DNA of 64,000 nt from Leuctra nigra (lineage: Eukaryota; Arthropoda; Insecta; Plecoptera; Leuctridae). The notes below the pieces were generated by a model. It was not told where the DNA came from, did not search any database, and saw only the letters and a list, made by a program, of their open reading frames with translations. The stretch lies in assembly GCA_934045905.1 (NCBI GenBank), contig OW203769.1, positions 15,593,705 to 15,657,704 on the forward strand, given 5' to 3'. How positions within the stretch are numbered: the first letter of the stretch is position 1; every line of letters begins with the position of its first letter. Shown piece after piece: positions 46,263 to 58,988 of this stretch. The position numbers were made by a program, and so were the translations under genes.

Positions 46263-47004
46263 ACATAAGCTGTAAATATACAGCACGTTTTGTTCAAGTA
46301 GATTGTAAACTTCAGAATGCAGTGAAATTTTGAGCAGGTACCTCAGAGCTAGAAGGCCCGACGTCCACTTCAATGATTCTGAGGTGAGGAATTATAAACC
46401 AGTAATTCTTCCTTCATCCAATCATATTGTAGTTTCATCCGAATGTGACTTAAAGCGTTCTTTCTTGTACCCTTCAATTACGTTTCTTTCAGTATTTCTA
46501 TTCTGTGGTGATCTTTATCTGACTCAATTTCAGTCATAAAACGCATGAAACCGATACGATTGTGTCTCCCGCTGTAACGAAGCCAACGCGAAGACAACGA
46601 GTGAAGCTGATCCCGACTCAGAAGGCCGTGACGTGTGCATCATCTGTCAACTGTCTCACTGTCACTGTCAGCCGTGCACTGTCATGACAGGCGGAGAGGG
46701 GAATAGTGGAGACGGGGGAGATGTTTCTTACAGACACTTCTTGGGATCATTGCAGACGATGAGGTGGATCGATGGCGTTTAATGAAATAAATAAGTATTA
46801 ATAGTTGGGTACATTTGGGCAAATAAAAATGATCGAAGAAGAAATTTGAATGTCTCCTAATCCTGAAAAAAGTGAGAGTGAGTATGAGAAAAAAAGTGTG
46901 AAAATTGTTATCAACCAATAGGAATCCAGCAGGCTTAGATTCTATTGGCTGATATAGATTTTCTCACTATTTTCAGGAATAGGACTGCTGGAGGCCTATT
47001 CTAG

Positions 47005-47115
47005 AACGTTTTCCCGATTCCATTCCTGATGGAATCCGGTCACGGCCATAAGGATTAACATTGCACCGAATCAGATTTTATCGGAATTGGGAATTTAAAT
47101 GTTCTAGAATACGGC
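47005..47115. repeat. Short MITE (TTCTAGAACGTG family), copy 2
   Basis: TTCTAGAACGTTTTCCCGAT with GATGGAATCCGGTCACGG, ending GGAATTGGGAATTTAAATGT then TCTAGAA. Homologous to 29373-29490. Confidence 0.6.
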
Positions 47116-47761
47116 CCCAGGTCATGTTCCATAAAAATCAATGCCTGTTATTATTATTGAAATAAGAGGTCGCCTACTAGAGTGAGACAAGAAGATCGTA
47201 GTAGGAGATCTACTTTTAAGTAAATCAGATTTATTAAGCGATTATTTTTAGTTGTTGCAAGCATATATTTTTTAATATTCTCTCTATGCGAGCGTCTCAT
47301 TTTCAAATTTATGTCTCGAATCTCTTTTTTGTTTGTTCTTTTCACATTTCAGTTCAAACGGAGTAACGGATCTGGTCATATTTTTCACAGAATATTCAAT
47401 ACTCTTCTGTTCGTCTCCCAATTGATTTTCAGCAAGATCAATCACTTGGTTTCACCGGATAATTGACTTACAGTTTATTCGCAGCTTTACTGACGGATAA
47501 TCTGAGCTGCACGCCCGAGGTGACACTTTAAGGATCAAAAAGCTGCTCTGGTGATATTATTTCTAAAGCTGCCACGCGCTTTGGCACCGCCACGGTCGTC
47601 AATAAGACGGTTTTACTATTCTACTACACATTTTACTACGCATTGTGAGTGTGGGGGAGGGGAGGGGGTGTATAACAGATTAAAGCGGATGGATCGTGAT
47701 AAAAGCTCAGTGAAGTGAAAATGTAAAGCTACACTTTAACGTCGAGTAGCCAATGAAAATA

Positions 47762-49261
47762 CTAGGAAAACGCTCGGTGTAACGCGTTGATGAGCGAGCA
47801 CCGACACGCACGACATCGCCAATCATAGCACGATCCATTCAATCAAAGATAACTTACTATACATTATTTATTACCAATTTTCCTTGCAACTTTTCATAAA
47901 CACTCTGGATCAATTAAATAACAGATTATTGTACTGATATTTTTCCATCAATCTCTTTGGACAGATATTCAAACACTTAAAACAGCAATAAGTCTGTAAA
48001 TTCTTGACCGATTGTGCTGGAAATGTGTAAAATATGATGTTATCTAGTCAAAACGTCGTTTTCATAACTGTGAAACACAATCCATATCGTAAAATAAATT
48101 ATTTTAGATAAGGTATACCTATACCTATGTATATGAAATACCTACATTACATTTTAACTACATTATGTATTGCAATATGATCAACTAAGAAAAGAATCTG
48201 TCTTACTTGATATTGAGAATAGCCATCTATAAACTTTGCTTTGCTACATAGAGCAACCCAGAATGCAGTGGAATTTCTGTTTTGAAATGTCATTTCTGAC
48301 AGTTATTAAAACTGTCAATAAGTGCATCTATGTTCTTGACTGGTAGGGCTGAAAATTTGTAAAATAAGAGACAATGTTGGTCTGAACGACCATGCAAAAT
48401 ATGAGTTTGATTGATCAGATTAATCGAAGACCATTTGATAGGTCAAATGGTGGTGTGGCTATAGGCCGTTTTAAATTAAGTATACAAATGAAAAATATTG
48501 GTGCCAATCCTTGCTAAGTTTTAAGTTGCCAATCCTTGCTAAGTTTTAAGTTGATCGATTAAACCTTTATGATTGAACGGTTCCTTGTTAATTTTCAAAA
48601 ATCACAGGATTTCGTTCAAAAAATATACCTGGGACCACCCATATGATATGATATGTAGTGTGTGTACACAATATCAGATCAATCTGTTGAACGGTCATTA
48701 TTAGTTTCATATCGTTTAAAACTTTCTGCTCTAACTACCTTGCCTTGTAGATTCGAAGTCGCCGTGAATTTGACAGCCAACACGCAAAATGTCCCTAAAA
48801 TGACAAAAACTTTTGAAAATAACGACAGATTAGAGTGAAAATTGGCAAAAATACCTTAAATGTTGGTACCAATGACCATGCGAAGTTTTTAGTTGGTCGG
48901 TCAATCGGTTCCAGTTTAAATTTCAAAAATCACAGGAAAAATGGTTTCAAATTTGAACCAATTGGAGGATTTGGCTGAATTATTTTTTGATTGGGTACAA
49001 TGTTGGTTGCAATAACTTTGCTAAATTTCAAATTGATCGAACCAACCAATCGAAAGATAATTTTTATAAAATTTGAACCAATCACAGGATCTCGTTCAGA
49101 AAAGATCCCAGGGATCGCATAGATTACGTTAGTATGTGTACAAAATTTCAGATCGATTGGTTGTGCGGTTTGACCTGGGCAGTGCAGGCAAAAAAAAAAC
49201 AAAAAAACACACAGAGAAAGTGCCATAGAGTACCGTGGTGACGCTCGCTACGCTCGCTCAA
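47762..49261 (-). mobile_element. Helentron-like (GAGCGAGCG family) repeat, copy 3 (reverse)
   Basis: The plus strand starts CTAGGAAAACGCTCGGTGTA then ACGCGTTGATGAGCGAGC, and ends CGCTCGCTACGCTCGCTCAA. At 1.5 kb it is the longest copy. Internal blocks such as CCAACATTGTACCCAATC occur reversed. Confidence 0.55.
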
Positions 49262-52200
49262 TCAGTAGTGGAAAAAGTATAGTTCCAAATAAGTATAGTT
49301 TAAATATTTTTTACGAACATCATGTAGCTATAGGCACCTTAAATAAGCATCATTAACTCTATGACATAAAAACTGTGAAAACTTGAGTACCGCAAGAAAA
49401 TTTTAAGAAGTGTACGAAAATTTAATCGAGCTTCATTGAAAATATGAATTTGCGCCTTTCCTCGAGCTTTTTTAAAATAATTGTTGACATTTGATCGGTT
49501 GCTAGGTTACGAGATGAAACAGTTGAAGATTATCTTCTGCCAACTATGATTATTTATTTCACTAGAGGCGCTAGGTGTTTGAAAACACGGTGCCTGTAAA
49601 TGATAAGTTCCAAAGAGAATTGAACCAAAAGACATGCCAACAGGAGCTGACGAAACAAGAATAACTACGCCCTAGGACTAGACAACGTCGCACGACTTTA
49701 GAAAGTACACATTGCATTATTCTTCCCCTGTTGCTGTGACACCCCCCTCCCCCCTGTCACGTCCTTCTTCGCGAGGGTAAGACGCTGAGGATCCTGTGTA
49801 CAGGAGGCCGTGGTAATCTTAAGTGGAAAAGTCCGCGCGACTGCGGCGCTTCCCACGCTCTTGAATTTCACCCCCCCCCCCCCCCCTATCACGTCCGGGG
49901 GGTGGGGGGCAGTGAATATTGAATCACACTAGCATGGGGTGACACAGAGACAAATGGAAACCGATGACCAGTAAATAAATACGAGATGACACGAAAATGG
50001 GAAACAAGTATTTTATTATTAGGACGAAGCAAAATGTTTTATATCAGGATAATTCTCAAAAATGATATCGGTAAGATGACTCGATAGCCACCACAAGATA
50101 TGCAAATAAACTAGTAATTCTGTCTACATCCAATAATATTTGTTATGGTGACATGAGTCATTGTGTAAGAGAATAATTCAATATGACTGTATTTGTTGAC
50201 ACATCATTCAAATCGAAATTATTGATAGTTTTGTTATACAACTCAAATTTGACAAGCGCGTTTTAAAATTGTCTTTATAGCAAAAGTTACTCGCGTTATT
50301 TTTATATTTAATTTGAGTTAAAATACAGACAAGGCCCAGTTTCCATTGCATTACCACCTTAGTTATTTTGATTATAATTAAAGGTGATACTTTAGTTTAA
50401 ATAAGTGATAAAAAAATCCTTGAAATGCTCTCAGCTACCCAAGAAAGTCACAAAGTTTAGTTTAGTTTTGGTTTCTTTATTTGTATAATATGTACACAAA
50501 AGGGCGACATTTATTGTTCGACTCTTGGAACCCCATCCTGATCTTCCATGCAACCTCAAAGCTTATATTCTAATTACACATTACATTAATACAATAAAAA
50601 TAATGACAATAATAACAATTATCTAAATATCATAATAAAGTCATCATTCGCGTCATAAAGATAAAGATGAAGATAGGATACTCAGACAAATATAAGATCA
50701 TAAGATAAAAATAAGTGCATTATTGCATGGCATACAGTATAGTATTATTGATAACCTTTTACCCTCATTATCATTATAATATCCATTTAAACCATTTGTC
50801 ATCAACCATTGGTCTCACTTTTGTCATCAAAGTGAGTACCACAGCACTCGGACCAGAACTCTTTCCTATGAATGTCCGATACATTTAGCCACGAGTATGA
50901 ACATTTAAACGACAGGATTTAAACTGCAATTCCTTCGGAAGAAAACTCTCTCATTGATTAACTTAAGATTTCATCGACGAGTATTCTCAAGAAAAGCGAA
51001 ACGCCGGGGGCTGTGGAAAACAAACGTTTCGCTTGTTAATTCAATCCAGTTGAAGTCAGGGGGGGGGGGCTTCACCCCTTGCCTGGGAATCAAAATCATT
51101 CACGCTACAATCAAACTTTAAGAAGTTCCCAGTTTAAAAGATCCTCTCTTGAAATGAAAGGTTTGCGAAGAACGTGGAATGTTTTGAATAATGAAACAGC
51201 TTTAAGCTGCTGATTGGATTGACTCTCATTTCCTTTTAATTTCTATTTACGTTGCAATTTATTGTTGATGGCTTCAGAAACAAGCATTTAATAAAATAGA
51301 AGTACTTTAGAAGCAGTCAATTTTACGTGATTGGGTGGATTCAATACTTGGTTTAAATCCTACATGTGGAAAGTATTTTTAGTGTGTGACGTTAAATGAA
51401 ATATTCTGAATTAAATATTGCAATGATTCTCTATGATATACATTTGAAGATGAATAGGTATGGCAAAAAATACTTTCGATTATTAATTCTGATTAAAAAA
51501 TAATGAGGAATGGTAATAATTTCTGTTAAAATGTTACTTTTTGACTCTCTCCCTTGTTCCTGTACACTTGCTATCTCAACAATAATCATCCTTGTTAATT
51601 CAATCTCGGCAAGATTGTCTCCAAACTTTCCCCCAAGTCAACCCCGCACATAACCAACATTACCCTCTTTGCGCGTGCGCGAGGCTTGGGGGCACACTGG
51701 CGTGTCCCGAGCGAGGCTAATGGACACACTGGCGTGGCGCGAGCGAGGCTAATGCGCACAATTAAACGGACAAGTTAAGTTCGACTTAATGAGCAATTAG
51801 GAACAATGGGAGTTACATTGTGCCGCAACAGCGCTAAGTAGACTCCGACGGGAAGAAGTGGAAGTAATGTGAAGTGAAAGAAATCAGATAAAGAAGAAAG
51901 TAATTCACAGATTTGAACGTCTGCGGAATTGGCCAAGTAGGAAATCTTCTGTGAATCTGATTCTAAAAGAATCTACACATCACATACGTACAATACGAGA
52001 TAGTTATTTTTTGCCCCAAAAAATATAACAAACAAACAAAGAAAGAATATGAATATGAAATATCTTAGAAACCAGAACCGATAAGATAATTTCTGAGCTG
52101 GTACATTTCAGCCAAGAGTTCTTAGAAAATTGAGACAAAAAGTCTTTCGATCTATTTGGTCTCACCATTATGAAGTGTAATTTGAAAATACTTGCAATCG

Positions 52201-53180
52201 CTTATTGATAAACTATAGCCTTTGTCTAAAGTTTTAGCTGAATTCAGAGGAACTTTGTTCCATGGAACATTTTTCATTTATTCGAAATGTGCCTCAAAAA
52301 CATGCAATAACAAGATGTTTCTCAAAAACTGTACCAAAATGGAATTATCCTGAACTGTAGAGTCTGTGTCAAACACTAGAGGAGCTTGTAAAAGAATTGA
52401 TGATTGTAAGCTTATACAATCTTGATTAGAGACACTGTCTGATGTATACAGGAACAAAGAAAGATAACAAACAATGAACTTTGCTAAAAGCCTACGTTCG
52501 AATACACCACCCTCATAGCTAAATCATAAGCAATATTCTTGGTAAAAAAAACAGCGAAAATCTCAGCCCAAAGATTCCCGAATGGAATGGCGCCCAAAAG
52601 CAATGAATAGAACGCGAATAGAATAGAATATCCCACTCCTTTATCAAACACAAAACTCAAAATTCAAACCGTGTCATCACAATAATTATATACGCTGCAC
52701 CCCCATGACAAAAACCACAACAATACCGACTCATATTTGATGAAATTCCTGGGATTCCCTCCTGCCATGATTACAATGCCCGAGATATTATAATGCGCCC
52801 TGCTCAATGGCAGATGAGAGTCATATGAATAATATTAGTCATTACTTTCGTCGCCTCTTTCCCGCTGCATACCTGCGATTTTAATGCTGAATCCATGGGC
52901 ACAAATACGTGCGCTTTTATATGGAAGATGAAGTTTAAAAAAAAAAATCGTCTGAAAAAAAATATTTGTATTAATAATTTGTATTATTTTTTTTTCGTCA
53001 CAAAAAATTAGAATAATATTAATAAGTAAGATTAATTAATAATATTTAAAATATTTATTTAATTTTTTTTTCCTTCTGAAAAAAATATTAATAAATATAA
53101 ATTGATAGGTCATATTTAAATCATACTTGAATATGTTTATAGTTTTTAACTTTTTATTATGATGAAGAGTTAAAGTAGAC
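49262..53180. other. UNC5 intron (presumed), no gene seen
   Basis: AT-rich, with poly-C (49870-49886), poly-G (51060) and A/T-only stretches (52940-53120). I found no coding exon. A sequence at 49485-49590 (TGATCGGTTGCTAGG) is related to 38965-39075. Confidence 0.45.
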
Positions 53181-53187
53181 AGTGGAA

Positions 53188-53310
53188 GGGAGGCGTTCGT
53201 GGCCTATTAGTAGGGCACCTTACCAGCATTTGCCTATCGACTGAGAGAGAAAAAAAAATCTCAGTCAGAAAGTCGAACCCTGGGCCTCCGGAGTGTAAAT
53301 CCTGAGCCAA
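53188..53310 (-). repeat. tRNA-derived SINE fragment (reverse)
   Basis: The minus strand carries TCCGGAGGCCCAGGGTTCGA, CTGACTGAGA and TGGTAAGGTGCCCTACTAAT, matching the head and body of the family seen at 38004 and 63563. Confidence 0.7.
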
Positions 53311-53644
53311 CATGCTCCATTATTTAAATTCCATAATTTTGAATTTAATTGAAACATACCTTGAATTATTATATGTAAATTCATTGCAACCTGAGGTATG
53401 CATTTAATACAGTATGGAGTATAATTTGAATGGATGTCCAGCTATGCAGGTAATATCTGATTACTCAAATGAGAACTGTGGTATGTGACAAACTGACCAC
53501 TTGTTATGCGCTACTGCACACACGTTATAAGTTTCAGTACAACACAGGACATAATCGAATGAACCACTCAACCAAATGGCGCGAAGAATATTACATTATT
53601 GACAAGTGGACAATGGCGCCTGGACCAATTAGATTCATCCCGGT

Positions 53645-54112
53645 GTTGTAAAGCGGACGGGGACGTGACGCAGGAAAGAATGCCCCCCTCCCCTTATTAC
53701 GTCACGGGATCTGCATGCCGAGGTTCGTCGCGCGCATTCTGGCGGACGAAATTGAATTTTAAACGTCCCTTAAGATCTGCCATAACTGAGACGTTTATTA
53801 AACCGCCGGGCTCGAGCTGGCGGCTGAAACTACTTGGTGGCAGCGGTGGGATAATACTTGGTGGCAGCGGTGGGACGGAGATGTTACAGCGTTGACATGT
53901 TTATATCTGTTTCGCTGGCGGCTGAAACTACTTGGTGGCAGCGGTGGGATAATACTTGGTGGCAGAGGAGATGTTACACCGTTGCCATGTTTATAACTGT
54001 TTCGCCAAGCTCGAGCTGGCGGCTGAACCTACTTGGTGGCAGCGGTGGGATAATACTTGGTGGCAGAGGTGGGACGGAGATGTTACAGCGTTGCCATGTT
54101 TATATCAGTTTC
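53645..54112 (+). mobile_element. LTR retroelement remnant: LTR-like end plus tandem tRNA-Leu primer-binding sites
   Basis: A GC-richer segment starting TGTTGTAAAGCGGAC may be LTR sequence. It runs into TACTTGGTGGCAGCGGTGGG. TGGTGGCAGCGGTGGGAT is the exact complement of the 3' end of tRNA-Leu(AAG) including CCA. This site occurs at 53835, 53859, 53933 and 54034, and in decayed form at 53957 and 54058, inside three tandem units of 98-101 bases. No gag or pol frame follows. Confidence 0.6.
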
Positions 54113-54359
54113 TTGGTCACTTTACTTGAAACTAAAACAACAAAAATTGTGCTGAATTATTGAAAGTTGAAACTTGATCATGTGATGGGACAAAAACTTG
54201 TTGCAATGACGAATTAGATAATCTGATTGAGCTATTTATGTTTGAATTTCCCATCACAGTAAATTCTTCATATGAATGCATTTAAAACGTATTTATTACA
54301 TATGAATAAAGGAAGAAAATTAGGAAAATGTAATTGTGGTTTAATTATATTAACCTTTT

Positions 54360-54870
54360 TTTAGAATAGTAAGTTGGAACCGTTTGACCGATTGATTTAA
54401 AATGTAGCATGGTCTTTGGGAACAACATCCTAAGGGCCAGTTTTTCAATGCCTTGCTAACTTTTAAACAGTCAATTAGGACTTAATTGCCATGGCAACAA
54501 CCATTGAAAATCCTCAAATTTATAACGTTTAAAACTTAACTACTGGTTTAGCAAACTAATTTATCCTTTTCAAAAGTTATTTACTTAGGTCGGGTAGGAC
54601 CAACTTTGGATTAGCTAACTATCGATAGTTAGTGAGCAGTTAACCAATGAATCCAGTTGGCGCGAATTCCACAGCCAATAGGATTCACTAACTTCCACTA
54701 ACTATCGATAGTTAACTTAATCCAATTTTGGTCCTACCCGACCTTATTACGGACATTTTATGCGTTGGTAAAGACATTTTATCACTGCTTCTTTGACGCT
54801 TTTCGTTTCGTCTCATTCCAAAGTTTGTCGTGCAGAAACATGTCAACACACATCGCTCATCAAGTAATGT
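54360..54870 (+). mobile_element. Decayed Helentron-like (GAGCGAGCG family) fragment
   Basis: GGAACCGTTTGACCGATTGA and the right part (CTGCTTCTTTGACGCTTTTC ... ATCGCTCATCAAGT) match copy 5 (61567-62843). It is interrupted by the foldback at 54588. Confidence 0.45.
54588..54744. mobile_element. Foldback MITE, 157 bp
   Basis: AGGTCGGGTAGGACCAACTT is mirrored by GGTCCTACCCGACCT. ACTATCGATAGTTAG palindromes lie inside each arm. It is inserted in the decayed element around it. Confidence 0.75.
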
Positions 54871-55133
54871 TTAGTATCAAAGATCTCGTAAGACGTGTAC
54901 GACCTATGACATCTGCAACAGCGCTGTGGATTACATCCCCACGACTTGAGAATGTAGAACTCCCGCCCCGCTAATCCCGCAGCCGCACGACGCCGAGAGT
55001 AAACGCTCCGGAGTTATTACTTCTGAAGCGCGGATCAGCGCGACCGCGAGCAGCTGGATTACAAGAGCTGGTGATAGGCGAGGTGACTTAACACCAGCTT
55101 CATTACAGCCCGGGTTACAGGCGTCTTGGGGTT

Positions 55134-55870
55134 ATGCGACTTACATCTCATGATACAAGATGGAGATCGAGGGTTAAGAGGCCTGGGAAAGCGAACGGGA
55201 AATGCTCTGTTTTTCAAAAGTGTTATTTATTTAATTTTGTCTTCCCACTAAAGAATTTTAAAAAATCATATAGTAGCGAGTAGCGACTTATTACAGCCTA
55301 TAATAAACTAAATAAAGCCACAAACTCGAGTACTTTATGACCTCTGGTACGACCTCAAAGTGTTCAATACGATTATTTTTCAATAAATATCGTGTATTTA
55401 AACATCGTGTATAAAACACTTTGAGGTGGTACCAGAGGTCATAATGAACTCCAGTGTGCGGCATTATTTAGTCTATTAGACTGTTATGCGTCGTTATTAT
55501 CTGATTTTTAAAAATTAATAAGTGGGAAGACAAAATTTCAAAAAAACGCTCTGACGAACCGTGCGATTCCCGCTCGCTCCCGTTTGCATGAAGCGAACGT
55601 GAGGTACATCTTATGATACAAGATGGAGATCGAGGGTTAAGAGGCCTGGGTTCAAGCATGATTCAAGCGTTTGTTTTACATTTTGTCTTCACATTAACAG
55701 ATTTTTAAAATACCAGATATTAGCAACCCTTTCTAGTATAAAATACTAAATAATTCCACACAATGGAGTACTTTATGATCTCTGGTACGACCTCAAAGTG
55801 TTAAATACGATTAAAGACAGTGGTCATAATATACTCAAGTGTGTGGAATTATTTAGCCTATTATGCTTGA
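55134..55870 (+). repeat. Duplicated ~0.45-kb unit with internal inverted repeats
   Basis: GATACAAGATGGAGATCGAG then GGTTAAGAGGCCTGG occurs at about 55150 and 55617. Each is followed by GAGTACTTTATGACCTCTGG and, inverted, CCAGAGGTCATAATG. The copies differ by substitutions and a deletion. Confidence 0.75.
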
Positions 55871-55919
55871 AAGGGTCGCTAATATCTTTTATCTTTTTAA
55901 ATTGTGTTTGTGTTACAGA

Positions 55920-56034
55920 AGTGACGTACATCGTGCAACTTTTGAAATAGATGTTGATGCCAACCAAGAGATAAAAGTGAAAGAAATATTACAGATAGTG
56001 GCAGATGTGGGATATTACTCTAACTTTGGAGTTT
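55920..56034 (+). CDS. Candidate terminal exon of an unidentified gene
   Basis: A long pyrimidine-rich run ending TTGTGTTTGTGTTACAG is followed by a frame reading SDVHRATFEIDVDANQE, then KVKEILQIVADVGYYSN and FGV before TGA. Codon choice looks protein-like. AATAAA occurs at 56306-56311. A further short frame at 56046-56231 follows in a different phase, so this could instead be a frameshifted pseudogene. I do not recognise the protein, and no upstream exon was found. Confidence 0.25.
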
Positions 56035-56914
56035 GAGTTAAAACCATGCAGCTTTGTTCAAATGAGAAGTATAATTCAAATGGTAGTTCATTATGGCTCC
56101 CTCGATGTGACCAAATATTGACTACGACTGACTTGTGGTCAAAACAAGCTATACTTAATCAAGGCTGGGATAGTTACCAGCAAATAGGTTTAGGTATATT
56201 AATTCGTAATATGCATACTGACCAACGATGACAGCATTATTTTCAATAATATAATTTTCCAATTATGTAAGGTATACATTCAATTCAATTATTATTGCGA
56301 AGTATAATAAACGTATTTTTTCTATTCTCAGTCTGTAGTTTCTACTTTCTCCGCATGATCGCTTCCGTCACTTCTGATTGGTCAGCAAACAGACTAGTAT
56401 TATGTAAGCTTATTGACCGTGATAACACAACCCATGTATTTTCAATATTCTTCATCCACTTACGTGTAAACATCATTCCATGTATAAAAACGATTTGTGT
56501 AGTAATTTGTCGTGAAGGTAAACATTTACGTCGGTGGAATTATGTTCATTAATAATGACTGGGGTTTAGTTTGTCTGAGACATTGCTCGTGGCTTGTTGT
56601 GCTTCGATCTGTATAGAAAGCTACAAAGACTAGTTATACTGATATTTTAAGCTTTCTCAACCATAGATTTCTTGGAAAAACTGCTATCGTTTATCTGCTG
56701 CAACATTTTATTCTCACATAATGTGCACGCTCGTGGATATTTGATCGAGCTATAAGGATTTTACTTATTTATTTCGACATTTTTCGTCAAGAAAGTAGGT
56801 ACAGTTTTTCGGGTAAAATTGTGTTGCCACCGATGTGGCAAATCTAAAATTCAACAAAATTTCAAATTCTATATATTCGTATGTTTAAAAAATTTTGAGT
56901 AAATTTCAAGAACG

Positions 56915-58093
56915 ATGAAGCATACCGCGCAAGATTTCAAGGCCTCCCTATCCACATCAGTCCGCCCTCTGCTCTACCTGTCCCGCGTCTGCGGTCTGGC
57001 TCCCTTCACCGCGGACTTCAAACACAGCCTCCTCGGTCTCTGCTACAGCCTGGCCGTGGCCTTGCTCGTCACCGCCTTCTCTTCTGGCCTCGTCAAGCTG
57101 TTCCTGCTCATCCGCAGCTCGGGTCACTTGTCCCAGGAACAGGAATACACCGCCATCTCCACCATCTTCTCTTCAGCTGCGTGCGACATTGTCGCCATTC
57201 TCTTCTCCTCCATCACGCTGCCATCAGACACGAAGTTCCTGCTTTCTAAAATAATCGAGACTGACGTGATTTTGTTCAAAACCAATAACATTTATGAAGA
57301 TACAAGAAAGGCTATATTGATCGAAGTTTCCGTGATTATTGTTTCATTTCTAACACTTTTATTCATTGACGTGTACTTCAATGGACTCGTGTACATGGTC
57401 TTCACTGGGCCAGTATACTTTATGTTCATCATTTCTGCAATTCCTCTGGTGCAGTATTGGAACTATGTGGCATACATCAGACAACGATGCTCTTCTATAA
57501 ACACAATTCTTTTGAACATCCCTGAAGTATACAAACATAAGAACAGTATAACTTCGAATCATTTCAACTTCAGATATAAACATCGTAATGAAATGACAGG
57601 TGTAGTGAGAAAGTTACGAGTAGCTAGAAACCTCTTGCAAGAGTATTGTGTCAAACTGAACAGCACCTTCGGCGTCATACTTCTGACAATCGTCACGAGT
57701 CTCCTGATTGTCATAACAACGACTCTATATCTACTGATCACTGTCTCGAAAAACCAGAGCCTCCACGATGAAACCAACATCGGTTACTTTATCGGCTCGA
57801 ACTTGTTTTCTTTGTCATCGCGGATGTTGATGCTGTTTGTGACGTCTCGAACATGTCACAAGACCTGTGACGAGGTGAACCGAATGTCCCTGTTGGTCCA
57901 GGAATGTTTGGTAGTCGACGACATCGGTGTGGATGTGAAGCTGGAGTTGGGCAGGTTCTCGACACAACTGCAGAGCAGTGACGTCGTGTTCACCGCGCTG
58001 GGCATCTTCAACGTGGATATGACGTTGTTGCTGAGCGTTGCTGCCACGGTGGCCACGTATCTGGTGATATTGTTGACGGTGAAGTCGGTGTGA
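56915..58093 (+). CDS. Insect gustatory receptor, intronless, 392 residues
   Basis: Gustatory receptors are seven-helix cation channels of chemosensory neurons, inverted relative to G-protein-coupled receptors. The N-terminus FKASLSTSVRPLLYLSRVCG and the C-terminal block FTALGIFNVDMTLLLSVAAT then VATYLVILLTV are typical of the family. Hydrophobic segments lie near residues 39-66, 79-102, 134-152, 158-181, 251-277, 290-311 and 368-388. Length is usual. The family's C-terminal TYxxxxxQF motif is degenerate: TY is kept, QF is replaced (TYLVILLTV). There is no intron, although many insect members have phase-0 introns near the 3' end. The frame lies on the plus strand inside the presumed long UNC5 intron. 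The first 110 and last 140 codons are GC-rich and the middle AT-rich. Ligand cannot be inferred. The start is the first ATG, followed by a family-like N-terminus. Confidence 0.9.
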   Translation: MKHTAQDFKASLSTSVRPLLYLSRVCGLAPFTADFKHSLLGLCYSLAVALLVTAFSSGLVKLFLLIRSSGHLSQEQEYTAISTIFSSAACDIVAILFSSITLPSDTKFLLSKIIETDVILFKTNNIYEDTRKAILIEVSVIIVSFLTLLFIDVYFNGLVYMVFTGPVYFMFIISAIPLVQYWNYVAYIRQRCSSINTILLNIPEVYKHKNSITSNHFNFRYKHRNEMTGVVRKLRVARNLLQEYCVKLNSTFGVILLTIVTSLLIVITTTLYLLITVSKNQSLHDETNIGYFIGSNLFSLSSRMLMLFVTSRTCHKTCDEVNRMSLLVQECLVVDDIGVDVKLELGRFSTQLQSSDVVFTALGIFNVDMTLLLSVAATVATYLVILLTVKSV

Positions 58094-58344
58094 CGGCATG
58101 GGAATATGTTCGTCGACCATGGAGGTGTAATAGTACTGCGTACTGGAGGCCTATCTCAATGTTAACGAGGCGTACAGCTAGATGGCGCCGGAAAAAGAAC
58201 TCGCGCGTGGGGTTATGGGACTAACGGCGGCCATGTTGGTCGATCCAAATGTGTCAATCTGTGCTGTGTACGAAAATATTTGAGAGTGTTTGCTATTTTA
58301 AACGATAATTTTCTCGGGATTCAGTGTAGGGGGGGGGGACTTTT

Positions 58345-58988
58345 TTGAGCGAGCGAAGCGAGCGTCTCCTTTTGGCTCTTTTGGCACGGACCTCTGTTTT
58401 TTTTTTTTTTTTTTTTTTTGTATTTTTTTTTGTTTTTGTTTTTGTCTGTTAATAGACGATACACAGGTCGCACCGTTTCACCTATCGATCTGAAATTTTG
58501 CACACATGTAAAACCAACCTTCTCTGTTTGAAGACCATAATTTTTTTGAAATCCATTCATTGGTTAAAATTTAAATAAATATCTCCTGATAGGCTGAAAA
58601 ATGAAAACGGTCTTCGATATTTCAGATCAAACTCATATTTTGCATGATTATTAAGACCAACATTGTCTCTTATTTTACAAAATTTCATCCCAATCAGTTA
58701 AGAACGTATGAACTTATTAACATTTTTCATATCTGTCAGTAATGAAGTATCAAAATGAATGTTTTCCAGTGCCAGTTGAATTGCATCTGATTTGCTATAT
58801 TTGCCAGGATGCTTAGATGTTATTTTCAAGTTTCAATGACAAGCATAATATGTTGTGTTGATTGTGTGATCATATTTCAATTCAATATGGATGTATATGT
58901 TTTCTGTGATTGTGTACGCATTTCCTGTTCGAGAATTTGCACGTCCCCGTGCTCGCTCACCAACGCGTTACACTGGGCGTTTTCCTAG
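58345..58988 (+). mobile_element. Helentron-like (GAGCGAGCG family) repeat, copy 4
   Basis: Starts TTGAGCGAGCGAAGCGAGCG. Ends GTGCTCGCTCACCAACGCG, then TTACACTGGGCGTTTTCCTA and GT. 644 bases, the most compact copy, beginning about 250 bases downstream of the gustatory receptor. AACGC/GCGTT hairpin kept. Confidence 0.6.

Noticed and set aside
56295..56552. 85-codon hydrophobic frame just upstream of the gustatory receptor
   Set aside because: It looks vaguely membrane-like but matches no receptor motif. It is AT-rich and has no codon signature.
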